60,000 nt of DNA from Symsagittifera roscoffensis (GCF_963678635.1 NC_087067.1:26545547-26605546), one strand, 5' to 3'; positions 34,211 through 46,372 are shown, numbered from the stretch's first letter. The notes: generated by a model not told the origin, from the letters alone. Made by a program: numbers and translations.

Positions 34211-34409
34211 TAAATGGTCTCATACAAAAAAAAATCCCATCGATGTAAAAAACTCCAAAAAATCAAAAAAAATCCTAAAAAACAAAAGTTTTTTTTGTAT
34301 GGGAATAATTTGTATATACACCTTAGTGCTTATGACACAAACAATCACCTCATTAATAAAGATGGTAAGCTACCAGGAAAAATCAAGGGGCCACTGATAA
34401 CAAGCATAA

Positions 34410-35512
34410 CCCGGGTTGACAAAAAATGGTTGTCATACATTTTTCATGTATATGAAAAAAAGGCTTATTTTACTCTTTCATACAATTTCATAGAGTAAAA
34501 GTAGATTTAAAAAAAAATAAGCTTTTTTTACAGACATGAAATTGTATGATAAGCATTTTTTCCAAACTATGAAATTGTGTGACAATCACTTTTTCCATAA
34601 ATGAATATTAAAAAAAATTTTGTTTCGAAATTTCGTGTTTCAACCGAAACACTAACCAAGGATTTTTTGTCATGAGAACCCCCAGAGAGTAACTGGCAGT
34701 TACCACGCAGATAAACTGCATTTGGTGGTTTCAGCCATAAAAGTCAATTTTAACATTTTCAAATAGAAATATATACCAAAAAAGTAACTTTTTGAATATG
34801 GTTAGATAATTTTTAGCTTGAAAATTATGATGGTTGAGAATAAAAAGACCTGTTTTTTAAAAAACTTTATTCTTGTTTTAGCAAATGAAACAAAATATAA
34901 TGATCGTTTTCTTTAAAAAAAACATTTTCATGTAGTTTTTGGGTTTTTTGGGTGAAAAACTCATCCTGGATTACGTTGTAAACAAAAAAATGTCAAATTT
35001 TGCATGCAAATTTTCTTTTCATAAAATTTATATTTTGGCACAGAGTCAAATTTGCAGCCAAAAAACGGAAAAAAAAATTGTTTTTTTTTATGAGAAAAAT
35101 GCATATCATACAAGTTTTATATATGAAACCTTCTGATAAGCATTTTTCTGACCGAAATTAAAATTATGTTTTTGATTGTCAATATGCCCTCTATCATAGA
35201 TATACTTATGTAAATCTATTTAAAGTTACCCAGACACATTTTGATGAATTTTATTTTTCTATGACAAAATGAATATTTTATAATTTTCATACATGAAAAT
35301 TGTATGATACGTATTTTTTGTGTAAAAATTTTAAATCATTTTTTTAATGACCAGAAAGCTTCAAAAGAGGCCTTTAGACCAAAAATGTTCATTATAAACT
35401 TTTAGAACACTTTTAAATTTTGTATGAAATTTCTATGATAATCATTTTTTCCATAGACTTCATATATGAAACTGTATGATAAGCATTTTTCTTCTATGAA
35501 CGTCAACCCGGG
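34410..35512. mobile_element. 1.1 kb element with CCCGGGTTGAC termini nested in a second foldback copy, unit 1
   Basis: It starts CCCGGGTTGAC and ends GTCAACCCGGG, an exact 11-bp inverted repeat. The flanks (34318-34409 and 35513 onward) join into the left arm of the foldback family, so the insertion is nested. The interior has many degenerate copies of a word like TATGAAATTGTATGATAAGC in both orientations and no coding frame of note. Confidence 0.65.
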
Positions 35513-35974
35513 ATGTCACAAATGGGCTGATTTGCACTCAATCAGATACGTTTATACTTTACTTCACGACAACTCGAGTAAAAGAAAACACGAAATAACC
35601 AAGCCATTTTGTGTGTATTCACTATCGTGTAATGACAAATGAGTAATAATTACCAGCATAATCTTTAAGTTATGGCAAAGAACATATGATAGAGTATTTG
35701 AATATCTATACACTTTTAAAAACATTAACCGCCGGGTATAGCAATACAAATCCGTTCAGGCCTGGTTGATATATCTGTCAAATTAGTTTCGTTCGGTTCC
35801 TGTACCAATAATTCAAATTGAGCTTGGAGTTTACTATAAAACCATTGGTTATAGTATCAATCATAACTAAATTTTGGAAACCAACTCAATAAATTTATTT
35901 CTTGTAAGAAATTATGCTCTAACCCATTTTTACGTAACAGTTTTTGTCCTGTTTGCAAGGAAACTGTGATATTT

Positions 35975-36112
35975 TTTGTTCCATTGTTCGATACGAAAGT
36001 AACGGAATATTTGTGCTCGGGGTAGATTTTTTTTCTTCAGACAAATTTCGACTTTTTAACTAACCATTTTTGACGAAATTTTCTTATATCAATCGAAAGT
36101 TATTGTTGTCAG
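35975..36112 (+). repeat. Truncated Helentron-like 5' end, unit 1
   Basis: It carries TTCGATACGAAAGTAACGG and GTGCTCGGGGTAGA as in the copies at 42022 and 44262, then stops at ATTGTTGTC, where the tandem unit joins the next. Confidence 0.75.
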
Positions 36113-36796
36113 TCGCACTCCATATAGGTTAGCATCATACGTCGCTGAAATCATTAAAACACTAAAATCAACACTAAATAAGACAACAAAAAATTCTCTT
36201 TTCGAAGCCCACTTAGACCGAGTGCCCATCACACATTATCAAACACAGCCACAACAGGCTTACCAAGCAATCTATATTGGGAAAACGCAAAACACGCTTG
36301 TGTAGATCAAAAAAACCTGATGTAACCGCCACTTCAGCTAGAAATTCTGCACGACCTTCAATGCTGGTCGGTCAAGATCACGAAACGACCACTCAAAAAT
36401 CTTCCTTAACCTTCAAACTTGTCCCCAAAAGGACGTGAATTAACGTCGACGAAAAGCAACACAGGTGTGAAAACAGGATGATTAAATAAGTGAGGATAAG
36501 GAAGCATTAAAAATAACATACAAGGGAAAACAAAAACAAGTGGACACTATTATAAAAAAGCATATAAAACAGGTAGACCGAAAAACAGTCTGTATCGCTA
36601 CTAAAGTTGAGGATCCTAAGACATTTGTGCAAAATAAAAGACAATAAACGGTAAACTTTTTTTGTATACACCATACTCAGCTTGGGCTCATACTAAGGGA
36701 AAGCAGCCTCGCCTACTAAGAAATAATGATTTTGCATTTGTGCGGACGATGCAGACCCTCACGGCGAAGTGACTATGTAGCATACAAATCGGCTAG

Positions 36797-37078
36797 ATGA
36801 ACAGGACCATGCTTATGTTTTTTAGACAAAGAAGAACTAAAGCTCCACAACATGAAATGTTCCGGACTGACATAGAGACAGGATTGCCCCAAAAGTTAAC
36901 TCGGAAAGAACAACAAAAACGGAAGAAGGAGGTGGAAGCTATGGAAGCCATTGAGAAGAAGCGTGAGGCAAAGCCACAAACAGGAAATAGGACAGGCGGT
37001 AAACCAAAACCTAGACCATCCAGGGGAAGGACATTAAAACGCGCCGACAAACAAGGCACCAAAACAAAGGTTTCATGA
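36797..37078 (+). CDS. Lys/Arg-rich ORF, unit 2
   Basis: This is the counterpart of 31591-31872, opening with ATG. The length is the same (93 codons), with six or so residue changes and no stops, so either the duplication is recent or the frame is kept by chance. The long minus-strand frame over the same bases (36793-37113) is a shadow. Confidence 0.4.
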   Translation: MNRTMLMFFRQRRTKAPQHEMFRTDIETGLPQKLTRKEQQKRKKEVEAMEAIEKKREAKPQTGNRTGGKPKPRPSRGRTLKRADKQGTKTKVS

Positions 37079-37138
37079 AACGACGGATGGTCATCCGCAG
37101 CATCAGAGAACACGGCACCATCTCTTAAACGGCAAGAT

Positions 37139-37707
37139 ATGAATAGCTATAATCGGATTCACCTGAAAATACAATTCTTTCGGAACAGTTTGCAACCAAG
37201 ACAATGGTATCAAAGGCAACCAAAACAGAAGAGGGGATACCAACAAAAAGAGCAACTGGATGAAAAAAAAAGAGACGTGTTTTGCTTTTTGCGTTCCAAT
37301 GAACACAAAATGCATCGGAGCAGCTTGCAACCAAGCTTTCAGAGAGTAAATTTTAAATTTGAGCCATACGAATGTTTTGAATTTTTTGATCAATCAAATT
37401 TCAATGAGAGACCATCTATTTTCTGGTTGTGTGCAATCAATGCAACACCAAAAGCAATCATGGAAAAAGAAAATCTGTCCAGAAATTTGGGTGGGATAGG
37501 ACTTAAAGATACTTGGTTGAGTCTGGTATCTGAACAAAACAATCCTATTCAAAACAAAACTATTCTGCACACAAAATTCTGAAAATTCAAATCAAAATTC
37601 AAAGCGAAATAGTCCCAAAAATAGGCCAAAAAACAGGCCCATTGATAGAAGTGATAACTGTTCCACAAACTGAGGAAAACATTTCGCTCGGATTCAAATT
37701 TAAATAA
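37139..37707 (+). pseudogene. Unknown ORF of the duplicated unit, copy 2
   Basis: A 147-codon frame (37139-37582) with a basic Gln-rich N-terminal half and a C-terminal half containing FEFFDQSNFNERPSIFWL and NLGGIGLKDTW. A second frame continues to TAA at about 37707 with TGPLIEVITVPQ. No family is recognised. Better preserved than copy 1. Confidence 0.4.
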
Positions 37708-38025
37708 TCCGGTTGATAGTTGGTAGCATAGCGAAACATTTAAAACTAGCTAGATGACTGCTTCCAATGTCTAACCAAGTTATTAAAATACTTGTTTCAG
37801 ATTAAGGATGCCTAAAATCCTCGCGCTATAATTGATTTTCAAGTAAGTGTGCGAAACTCAGTCACAGCTACCCATCAGAGCGCTCCAATTCACTTTTGCA
37901 TCTTTCACTGAGTCAAAGCGTACGACGACATGTTCAACCGTCAAGTAAAAATCATACTAACGGCAATGAAATAATTTTTCGTGAGATTATTCTAATTCTT
38001 TTGTCAACAGCATTTCTACCCGCTT

Positions 38026-38320
38026 GTGCTTCTTCGAGGTCTAGCATTGGAAGAAAGTCAGTCAATTTTTAACTATTTTGATGACACATATGTTGGAAGA
38101 TTGACGTCTCAAGGACAAAAGAAGCTCAGATTTGACAATACAGCAATAGAGTTTCCATTAAAAAAAAAACAACGACGAACGTCCCCTCACCAACAACGCT
38201 GTAGAAGGTTGGAACAACTTTTTCGTGAAACTAGTCAAAAGTAAGCACCCATTAATTCCAAACTTCCTCGAGAATCCAGACCCAAGAAAAACAAATACCA
38301 AAACCTCCAAAAGCAAATAA
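38026..38320 (+). pseudogene. MULE-type transposase C-terminal fragment, copy 2
   Basis: The first frame has ALEESQSIFNYFDDTYVGRL, and the shifted frame from 38183 has PLTNNAVEGWNNFF then HPLIPNFLENPDP, ending TAA 38318-38320. This is the same motif set as copy 1. One frameshift near 38170, in an A run, separates the two parts. Confidence 0.6.
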
Positions 38321-38823
38321 TGACTTTGATTAGGTCAAATCAAGCCAACAATATCATCGGTTTATGATGGTTGTACTTACAGTAATAAAGTGATAAATAC
38401 TAAATTTTGAATACTAACAAATGAACACTAAACCAAGTTTATTTTTTTTTTCAAAAGTTTTAATTGTTACAGCTAAGCAAAAATCTTTTCCAATATCACT
38501 TATTTCCATTAATTTATTGTCAATTCACAAGCGGCAAATTTCTGTAAAATTACAAGGTGTGAATTTTTCTTTCCCGGTCGACCAATTTCGTAGTTTGTGC
38601 CCATTTTTGTATCCTGGATATATCCATGTATTCATACTCTCTAGAGTTGGAGTCTAACACATTAACTGACTCCTTGATCCGATTTATTGTTGAATTTTTC
38701 TGTTCTTTGATCTTTAATTAAACCAGTTTGAAGTTTTAAAGCTAAAATCATTTCTGTCGGCACCCAAAGAGCGAGAGCAAAAAATTCGTTTCGATTTGGA
38801 CTCATTTGTATGTGACTTTTTTG

Positions 38824-39250
38824 AATATGCACCTTAAGCTCTTATGACACGAAAAGTTACCACCTCATTAACAAAGATGGTTAGCTACACTGGATCAAGG
38901 AAAACTCAAAGGACTACCGGTAACAAGCCGATTTCACAAATGGGCTGCTTTGTACTCAATCAGATGCGTTTATTTTTATACTCTCAACAACTCGAGTATA
39001 AAAAACACGAGTATAAAAACACTACCCACTCGGTTAATATTTGTTTTCGTTTATCCGAGTGGTCCTGCATCTGTTCGAGTACAAATTAGCTCATTTGCGA
39101 CATAAGCATATAATTGCATCTGTTCGAGTACAAATTAGCCCAACCTTGTTATCCTAAGCGTGACTTTTTGATATTTCCTGGTGACAGTGTAGCTTCTCAT
39201 CTTAAGGAGATGGTATTTTTCTGTGTTATAAGTACTTGAGGTGCATATAC
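38824..39250. mobile_element. Foldback element, copy 2
   Basis: Counterpart of 33783-34210 with the same inverted arms. The arms are imperfect, and their differences from copy 1 are scattered single bases. Confidence 0.65.
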
Positions 39251-39450
39251 TAAATGGTCTCATACAAAAGAAAATCCCATCGATGGAAAAAACTGCAAAA
39301 AATCAAACAAAATCTTAAAAAACAAAAGTTTTTTTTTGTATGGGACTATTTTGTATATACACCTTAGTGCTTATGACACAAACAACCACCTCATTAATGA
39401 AGATGGTAAGCTACCAGGAAAAATCAAGGGGCCACTGATAACAAGCATAT

Positions 39451-40486
39451 CCCGGGTTGACCAAAAATGGCTGTCATACATTTTCCATATATATGAAAAA
39501 AAGGCTTATTTTACTCTTTCATACAATTTCATAGAGTAAAAGTAGATGTGAGAAAATAACAAAATAAGCTTTTTTTACAGATATGAAATCGTATGATAAT
39601 CATTTTTTCTATACTATGAAATTGTGTGACAAGCATTTTTTCCATAAATGAATATTCAAAAAATTTTTGTATCGAAATTTCGTGTTTCAACCGAAACACT
39701 AACCGAGGATTTTTTGTCATGAAAACCCCCAGAGAGTAACTGGCAGTTACCACGCAGATAAACTGCATTTGGTGGTTTCAGCCATAAAAGTCAATTTTAA
39801 CCTTTTCACATAGAAATATATACCAAAAAAGTAACTTTTTGAATATGGCTAGATAATTTTTAGCTTGAAAATTATGATGGTTGAGAAAAAAGGCATGTTT
39901 TTTTTACAAATTTAATTTTGTTTTAGCAAAGGAAACAAAGGATAATAATCGTGTTCATAAAAAAAATATTTTCATGTAGTTTTTGGGTTTTATAGGTGAG
40001 AAACTCATCCTGGATTACGTTATAAACAAAAAAAACTCAAATTTTGCATGCAAATTTTCTTTTCATAAAATTTATATTTTGGCACAAAATCAAACTTCTG
40101 ATAAGCATTTTTCTGACCGAAATTAAAATTATGTTTTTGATTGTCAATATGCCCTCTATCATAGATATACTTATGTAAATCTATTTAAAGTTACCCAGAC
40201 ACATTTTGATGATTTTTGAAAATTTTATTTTTCTATGACAAAATGAATATTTTATAATTTTCATACATGAAAATTGTATGATACGTATCTTTTGTGTAAA
40301 AATTTTAAATCATTTTTTTAATGACCAGAAAGCTTCAAAAGAGGCCTTTAGACCAAAAATTTTCATTATAAACTTTTAGAACACTTTTAAATTTTGTATG
40401 AAATTTCTATGATAATCATTTTTTCCATAGACTTCATATATGAAACTGTATGATAAGCATTTTTCTTCTATGAACGTCAACCCGGG
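39451..40486. mobile_element. CCCGGGTTGAC-ended element, unit 2
   Basis: Counterpart of 34410-35512. Termini CCCGGGTTGAC and GTCAACCCGGG are intact. It is shorter mainly by a deletion near 40090. Confidence 0.65.
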
Positions 40487-40948
40487 ATGTCACAAATGGG
40501 CTGATTTGCACTCAATCAGATACGTTTATACTTTACTTCACGACAACTCGAGTAAAAGAAAACACGAAATAACCAAGCCATTTTGTGTGTATTCACTATC
40601 GTGTAATGACAAATGAGTAATACTTACCAGCATAATCTTTAAGTTATGGCAAAGAACATATGATAGAGTATTTGAATATCTATACACTTTTAAAAACATT
40701 AACCGCCGGGTATAGCAATACAAATCCGTTCAGGCCTGGTTGATATATCTGTCAAATTAGTTTCGTTCGGTTCCAGTACCAATAATTCAAATTGAGCTTG
40801 GAGTTTACTATAAAACCATTGGTTATAGTATCAATCATAACTAAATTTTGGAAACCAACTCAATAAATTTATTTCTTGTAAGAAATTATGCTCTAACCCA
40901 TTTTTACGTAACAGTTTTTGTCCTGTTTGCAAGGAAACTGTGATATTT

Positions 40949-41086
40949 TTTGTTCCGATGTTCGATACGAAAGTAACGGAATATTTGTGCTCGGGGTAGA
41001 TTTTTTTTCTTCAGACAAATTTCGACTTTTTAACTAACCATTTTTGACGAAATTTTCTTATATCAATCGAAAGTTATTGTTGTCAG
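40949..41086 (+). repeat. Truncated Helentron-like 5' end, unit 2
   Basis: Same fragment as 35975-36112, again cut at ATTGTTGTCAG. Confidence 0.75.
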
Positions 41087-41143
41087 TCGCACTCCATATA
41101 GGTTAGCATCATACGTCGCTGAAATCATTAAAACACTAAAATC
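41087..41143. repeat. 57-bp start of a third tandem copy
   Basis: It matches the first bases of unit 2 through ACACTAAAATC and then changes abruptly to CGCTAGAGTGCTAGAG, which marks the far breakpoint of the duplication. Confidence 0.85.
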
Positions 41144-42021
41144 GCTAGAGTGCTAGAGTTTGAGAGTGACATTGAAGATCAACTGGCCACAAAAATAGGG
41201 TAAGTTAATAAATCTTATGGGTTGTTTCAGGTTTCAGATTAGATCTGAACAACTGAATTTGATTTTACGGCTCCTTCCATATTAAAAAATTGTTAGTCTT
41301 TAGTATATTTAGTAATCCTGTTTTGATATATTTAACACCCAGAAGTTTGAGTTATTGTTCACATGGTTTTAAGAGGAAAAATTTTCAAAACTATATCCAA
41401 TACCAATTGGTTATTAAAATTTTAAGATGCGGTTTGAAAGGCATTTTAACCTTGACACTCGATCTTTTTCCATTTTGTTTTGACTTCAAATTTTTCTGCT
41501 GAATTAATTTATCAGCATTGTTTAGATCTACATTCGGAAATTTTTCAATAAGAAATCAAAAACTGAGTTTTGTAAAATAGTTTAATTTGAATAATTGTCT
41601 TTGACTAATTGTGGAAAGGTGAAGTTTTTTGGTTCTTTTTTGCTTTCGACTGAAATAATTGATAAGAACTTATCTGAGACAAAACTTCTCGAATCAATAC
41701 AATGCTTTGAATACTACTGCCTTTATATGTGATTTAAATTTTTGTTTAGAGAATACGATATTTTTTAATGCAAATGGAGGAAAATTGTGCAAATACTGTA
41801 TATTATCAACGGTTATTCTTATTCTAATGATACCATTAGTGGGAATGAGTACAAAGAAACAAATAAATTAATCTGAAATGTTTTAATTATGATATTTTTA
41901 CAGTAGTAATGCATTATTTGGGTAAATTAGCCTGCCTCGCCTCAGCTCCCATTTTGGGGTCACTCGTGAATTGTTCTTTAATTATCCCAAATTAGCCAAA
42001 TTGGTCCATTTTCTTAAGTTA
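41144..42021. other. Intergenic DNA
   Basis: No gene recognised. A short GC-richer piece at 41144-41200 ends in a donor-like AATAGGGTAAGT and could be an exon remnant. Confidence 0.4.
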
Positions 42022-42568
42022 TTGTTCCGACTTTCGATACGAAAGTAACGGAATATTTGTGCTCGGGGTGGGTTTTTTTTCTTCAGACAAATTTCGACTT
42101 TTTAACTAGCCCTTTTTGACGGAATTTTTTTATATCATTCAAATTGTATTGTTGTCCTGAGCTCAAATTTGAAAAGATATTTCACCTGTGATCATTTTTC
42201 GTAAGTTATGGGGGTTTAAAGATTGCCATTTTGGCCAATTTGGGACAATTAACGCGCGATATATTCCGCGCTATCTATTAACGCGTAAGCCGAGAGTTAA
42301 CCCGTCTTAAAATCGTTCCAAACTGGTTGAAAGAAGCTTATTTGCCATAATTGTTTTGTTACAAGGAGGAAAATTTATCCTTTTGTACTTTATATGGCTT
42401 GTGGGGGGATGATTTTTATTTTAAAAAAAATTAATTGTAAAAAATAATAAAATGAAAATTTTTTTTCTAAATATTGAAATTTTTAATGTTATTACTGTTC
42501 CCTAAAGCTTTAAAAGGCAATCGGAACATTCAGGGCTTCATCATTCAGGGCTGATACGAGCATATTAA
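42022..42568 (+). mobile_element. Helentron-like short element, copy A
   Basis: About 547 bp from TTGTTCCGACTTTCG to ...GATACGAGCAT. The 5' end has a small palindrome (ACTTTCG/CGAAAGT). The interior carries TTAACGCG words and a GGGGGGATGA word. Near the 3' end AATCGGAACA is the partial complement of the 5' end. The 3' hairpin is rearranged compared with copy B. Confidence 0.7.
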
Positions 42569-42574
42569 GTACTA

Positions 42575-42925
42575 AAGGATAAATTTTGTTCCTTGTATAT
42601 TTCGTTCTTTGCCATAAAATCACTTATGGCAAATAAGCTTCTTTCAACCAATTTGGAACAATTTTAAGACGGATTAAATCTCCGCTTACGCGTTAATAGC
42701 GCGAAATATATCGCGCGTTAATTGTCCCAAATTGGCCAAAATGTCAATCTTTAAACCCCCATAATTTTATGACAAATGATCACAGATGAAATATCTTTTC
42801 AAATTTGAGCTCAGGACAACAATAATTTTTGAATATATGAAAAAATTCCATAAAAAATGGCTAGTTATAAAAAAAACATCCCGAGCACAAATAAACCGTT
42901 ACTTTCGTATCGACAGTCGGAACAA
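42575..42925 (-). mobile_element. Helentron-like short element, inverted copy A'
   Basis: Reverse-oriented 5' portion (about 350 bp) of the same family, ending AGTCGGAACAA at 42925. It abuts copy A and forms a large inverted repeat. Confidence 0.7.
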
Positions 42926-44261
42926 TAAATGTTTTTGGTGGACAAAACTTTTAAAATCGATCTATTCGACGCAATGCTGAGACTATTTAGTCCAAAAACA
43001 ACTTGAAAAGTAAATTGCGCAAAACTTCAAGTGAGGAATCACAACCCTATTAATCTAAAAATTTACTCTGCATCGAGCGGAAGATTTTCAAAAAATTTTC
43101 GACACATTTGTTTTGATTTTTTTGATGTCGAGCTAACTTATTTTCCGAGCGCTCCCAGAATACATAAGAGACCCTAATTTGCGCAGCAGTCAATTTTTGC
43201 CGTTTTTACGCAATTTTTGGTAAATCTTATCAATGCCGCCCTTAGACTGCATAAGTACTGAGTTGAGTGCCAACAACAAAAAGTCATGGAGACTTATAAA
43301 TCAAGTTACAAAGCTTTTAATTCACAGACACGTTTTATCTCTACTGATAGTAGGGAAGGAAACAATTTTTCCATCTTTGCTTAATTGAATATGATGAAAA
43401 GTTTTCAATCCAATCAGTTTATAATCAATTTTTGGTAAGTGTATGTCAGACTGAAGTTGCAGCGCATCAGACAATAGCCCTATAGTTCAAATACAAAAAG
43501 TTCAATTTGTGGGCACGAAAGCTTAAAGTGCATTAAATTTTAACATCTGATTTTTAAACACACAAAATTTGTCTATCGCAAAGTGACGATGAAACAATGA
43601 GCCCTGCATACAGATCATTAATTTGTTTTAGCGAAGGAGAATTTTCTGAAAAGTTCTCAGTCAAAGTGTTATCTAATTTCGCTTTAAAATAAAACAACAG
43701 GGTGAAAAGCCTGACTTCAAATTGATTGCTTTTGTATCCACCTAAACGTAACGGTAACTGATTTTGTAAATGATAAATTTTACAAACAAAAATGAGATTG
43801 AAAAGTTTAACAGATTTTAAAGTGTTCTTATATCGGAGAATAAAGTACATTAATAAAAGCAAATGTAGTTTTTGTGGTTTATCTAACAAATCGAAAACCA
43901 AAATTTATGTTTTTGAAAAAAACCGCCGGAAAATTATCAATGTAAGAATAAAGCACCCCAACAGTCGGTCCCTGAACATTTTTTTTCCTGGTCAACGTAT
44001 GGACATCTACTACTGAATTAAACAGTTACAAAAGACGGTTTGCAGACAAAAATACGATCACATCTGTCATTTTGATTGAATCTTAATTGAACAGATTCTT
44101 AATGCATTCACCGATAACTACTTTTTGACTAAATAGGAAAAAATTTAGTTATGAAGTTTGGACAAATATTGATAACAACATTTTCCTTGATTTTAATTTT
44201 ACTTTCAAAAAACAATCGCCGGCTTGCCAACGTTACAAAGCATAAACTCAAAAGGTTGTTA
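42926..44261. other. Intergenic DNA
   Basis: No gene or repeat recognised beyond simple AT-rich sequence. Short frames such as 43554-43901 (minus) have no domain. Confidence 0.4.
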
Positions 44262-44805
44262 TTGTTCCGACTTTCGATACGAAAGTAACGGAATATTTGT
44301 GCTCGGGGTGGGTTTTTTTTTTCTTCAGACAAATTTCGACTTTTTAACTAGTCATTTTTGACGGAATTTTTTTGTATCATTCGACAGCCATTGTTGTCCT
44401 GAGCTTAAATTTGAAAAGATATTTCACCTGTGATCTTTTTGCGTAAAGTTATGGGGGTTTAAAGATTGCCATTTTGGCCATTTTGACCAATTTGGGACAA
44501 TTAACGCGCAATATAATTCGCGCTATTAACGCGTAAGCGGGATTTAATCCGTCTTATAAATCGTTCCAAATTGGTTGAACGAAGCTTATTTGCCATAATT
44601 GATTTGTTACAAGGAACAAAATCTATCTTTTTGTAGTTTATTTGGCGTGTGGGGGGATGATTTTCTTAAAAATTTCAAATTTAAAAAAAAATTTCATTTT
44701 GTTTTATTTCATTTCATTTTTTTTATGTATTACTGCTGCTCAATAAACCTTAAAAGGCAGTCGGAACATTCAGGGCTTCGCCCTGATACGAGCACTCTTG
44801 TTTAT
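44262..44805 (+). mobile_element. Helentron-like short element, copy B (best preserved)
   Basis: TGTTCCGACT at the 5' end is exactly complementary to AGTCGGAACA at 44759-44768, which lies about 37 bp inside the 3' end: an asymmetric terminal inverted repeat. It is followed by a perfect hairpin CAGGGCTTCGCCCTG (44771-44785) and a short tail ATACGAGCACTCTTG. A second palindrome (ACTTTCGATACGAAAGT) lies just inside the 5' end. These are the marks of Helentron-type non-autonomous elements (the Drosophila DINE/INE-1 type). The assignment is by structure only. Confidence 0.72.
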
Positions 44806-45984
44806 TTCTAGTATTTGTTTCATAACTAACCTTTATTAAGCTCGATACGAACTTGAGTATGCAAAAACATTGTTTTCTCATGGACTTATATGTGAATGAC
44901 AAAGTGACGTGATTGATAAGAAAGACTGGTCTGATCTAGACAGCGTATTGAATAAGGAGCAAAACAAACAACATGAGGGCATTTTGGCGGGTAATTAAGC
45001 GAATTAAGCGGTAAAATCATGGTTGTTTCACAATTTGCTTGCCTTCAAATCGATCGAAGAAAAAAAACTAACTGCTGTAATAAATAGTGATTCCAAATTC
45101 GGCTAATGACCTTCTTATAATTGGATGCTTGCTTGTGCTTTGTTTACTGTCCTGTCGCTCATAGTTGCTTAACAAGTTCACCATCTGGATCAGACCAGTT
45201 TCCTTGTCATTCACCCTTATATCATGTAACTTGACATCCCAAATTTCTTCTAATTGAACTTATCAGCAAAAACTCATTAAAGAAAACAATGAATTCAAAA
45301 AAAACTTAAAAACTTGACAATTAAATCAAATTTTGATCCTGTATTTTATCTTTGCAAGTCTCTTTAAAAGTTACTTGATTAACAATGTATACTTGAACAT
45401 AATATGGGGTGAAACTTTTTGAAAATGCCTTTCAAACTTTCAAACCTTTAAATACTTTTTTGCGAGTACCCCAAGATCTACCCATTCTTAGTTTTCAACA
45501 AACAAACTGCAAGGAATTCAATCAATCAAAATTGGTAAAAATTGGTAATTGCTAATAGTAGTAATGCGGGAAAAACATTTTGACTGTATTAAGATCTGCC
45601 AAAGTAATATGTAGTAAGAATATGTAGTGCAAGGGTTGTGCAGCTTTTCGGACAGTATTTTGACCTGAAGAACCTTGCATTCCTAGTTCAACCAACCGGA
45701 GTTTGTAAAAAAAACTCAAGACTCATAGCAAAGTGAGACGGAAACGGCATTGATAAAGAAACTGATCTACTGCGAGCAAATCAGGGCAAAAACAAGAATC
45801 ATTGCTATTGTTCAACTTGCCTGAAAACACAAATTCGGTTGAACACTTTGCAATCAAAGCAATTGATCTATTTCAGACGATTAACATTCAGTGGAAAACC
45901 ATCAAACTTGACATCACTGAAAAAATCGTAAAACTAAAAATCACATTTAGATCACATATTTCTGCCGAATTAAGACATTGTTAT
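44806..45984. other. Intergenic DNA
   Basis: Nothing recognised. AT-rich sequence with short frames only. Confidence 0.4.
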
Positions 45985-46372
45985 ATTGACTTTTGAAGAA
46001 AACGTCAGAATAATTGAGCTCGGGGTGGTTTTTTCTCCAGAAAATTGTTGACTTTTTAACTAAAAACTTTTGATGGAATTTTTTTTCATGTGATATATTT
46101 CCTGCTAATAACGCGTGAGCGGGATCTAATCGTTTTCAGAAACCGTCCCAAGCTATTTGATATTTGTAATATTTTGCTATATGTCGAATATGTCTTTTTA
46201 AACTTTACATAGCGTGAGGGAATGATTCAACAAAAATCACAGAAAATTTTAGAAGAAAATTTTTGAAAATTTTTGGATCATTTTTTTTTCAAAAGCAATA
46301 CACCTCTAAAAATCTTAAAAAGCCATCCGAACCTTCAAGGTTTCGCTCTAATACAAGGAACCTTCTTTTTCA
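45985..46372 (+). mobile_element. Helentron-like short element, copy C (diverged)
   Basis: It keeps GAGCTCGGGGTGG, TAACGCGTGAGCGGG, a GAGGGAATGAT word and the 3' AAAGCCATCCGAACCTTC...GTTTCGCTC end. It is shorter than copy B and has lost the first bases. Confidence 0.6.

Larger units (their letters stand above)
30906..36112. repeat. Tandem duplication unit 1 (5207 bp)
   Basis: This is the first copy of a direct repeat whose second copy begins at 36113. It starts TCGCACTCC inside the integrase and ends inside a truncated Helentron-like 5' fragment (...ATTGTTGTCAG). The copies differ by a few percent plus indels. Unit 1 has an extra 161-bp internal tandem copy and about 90 bp near 35045-35130 that unit 2 lacks. 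Confidence 0.93.
36113..41086. repeat. Tandem duplication unit 2 (4974 bp)
   Basis: The second copy of 30906-36112, in the same order and orientation. Its opening bases match the partial third copy at 41087-41143 better than unit 1, which indicates how the duplication grew. Confidence 0.93.

Noticed and set aside
43554-43901. 115-codon minus-strand frame
   Set aside because: No domain, no splice-like borders, AT-rich. Likely chance.
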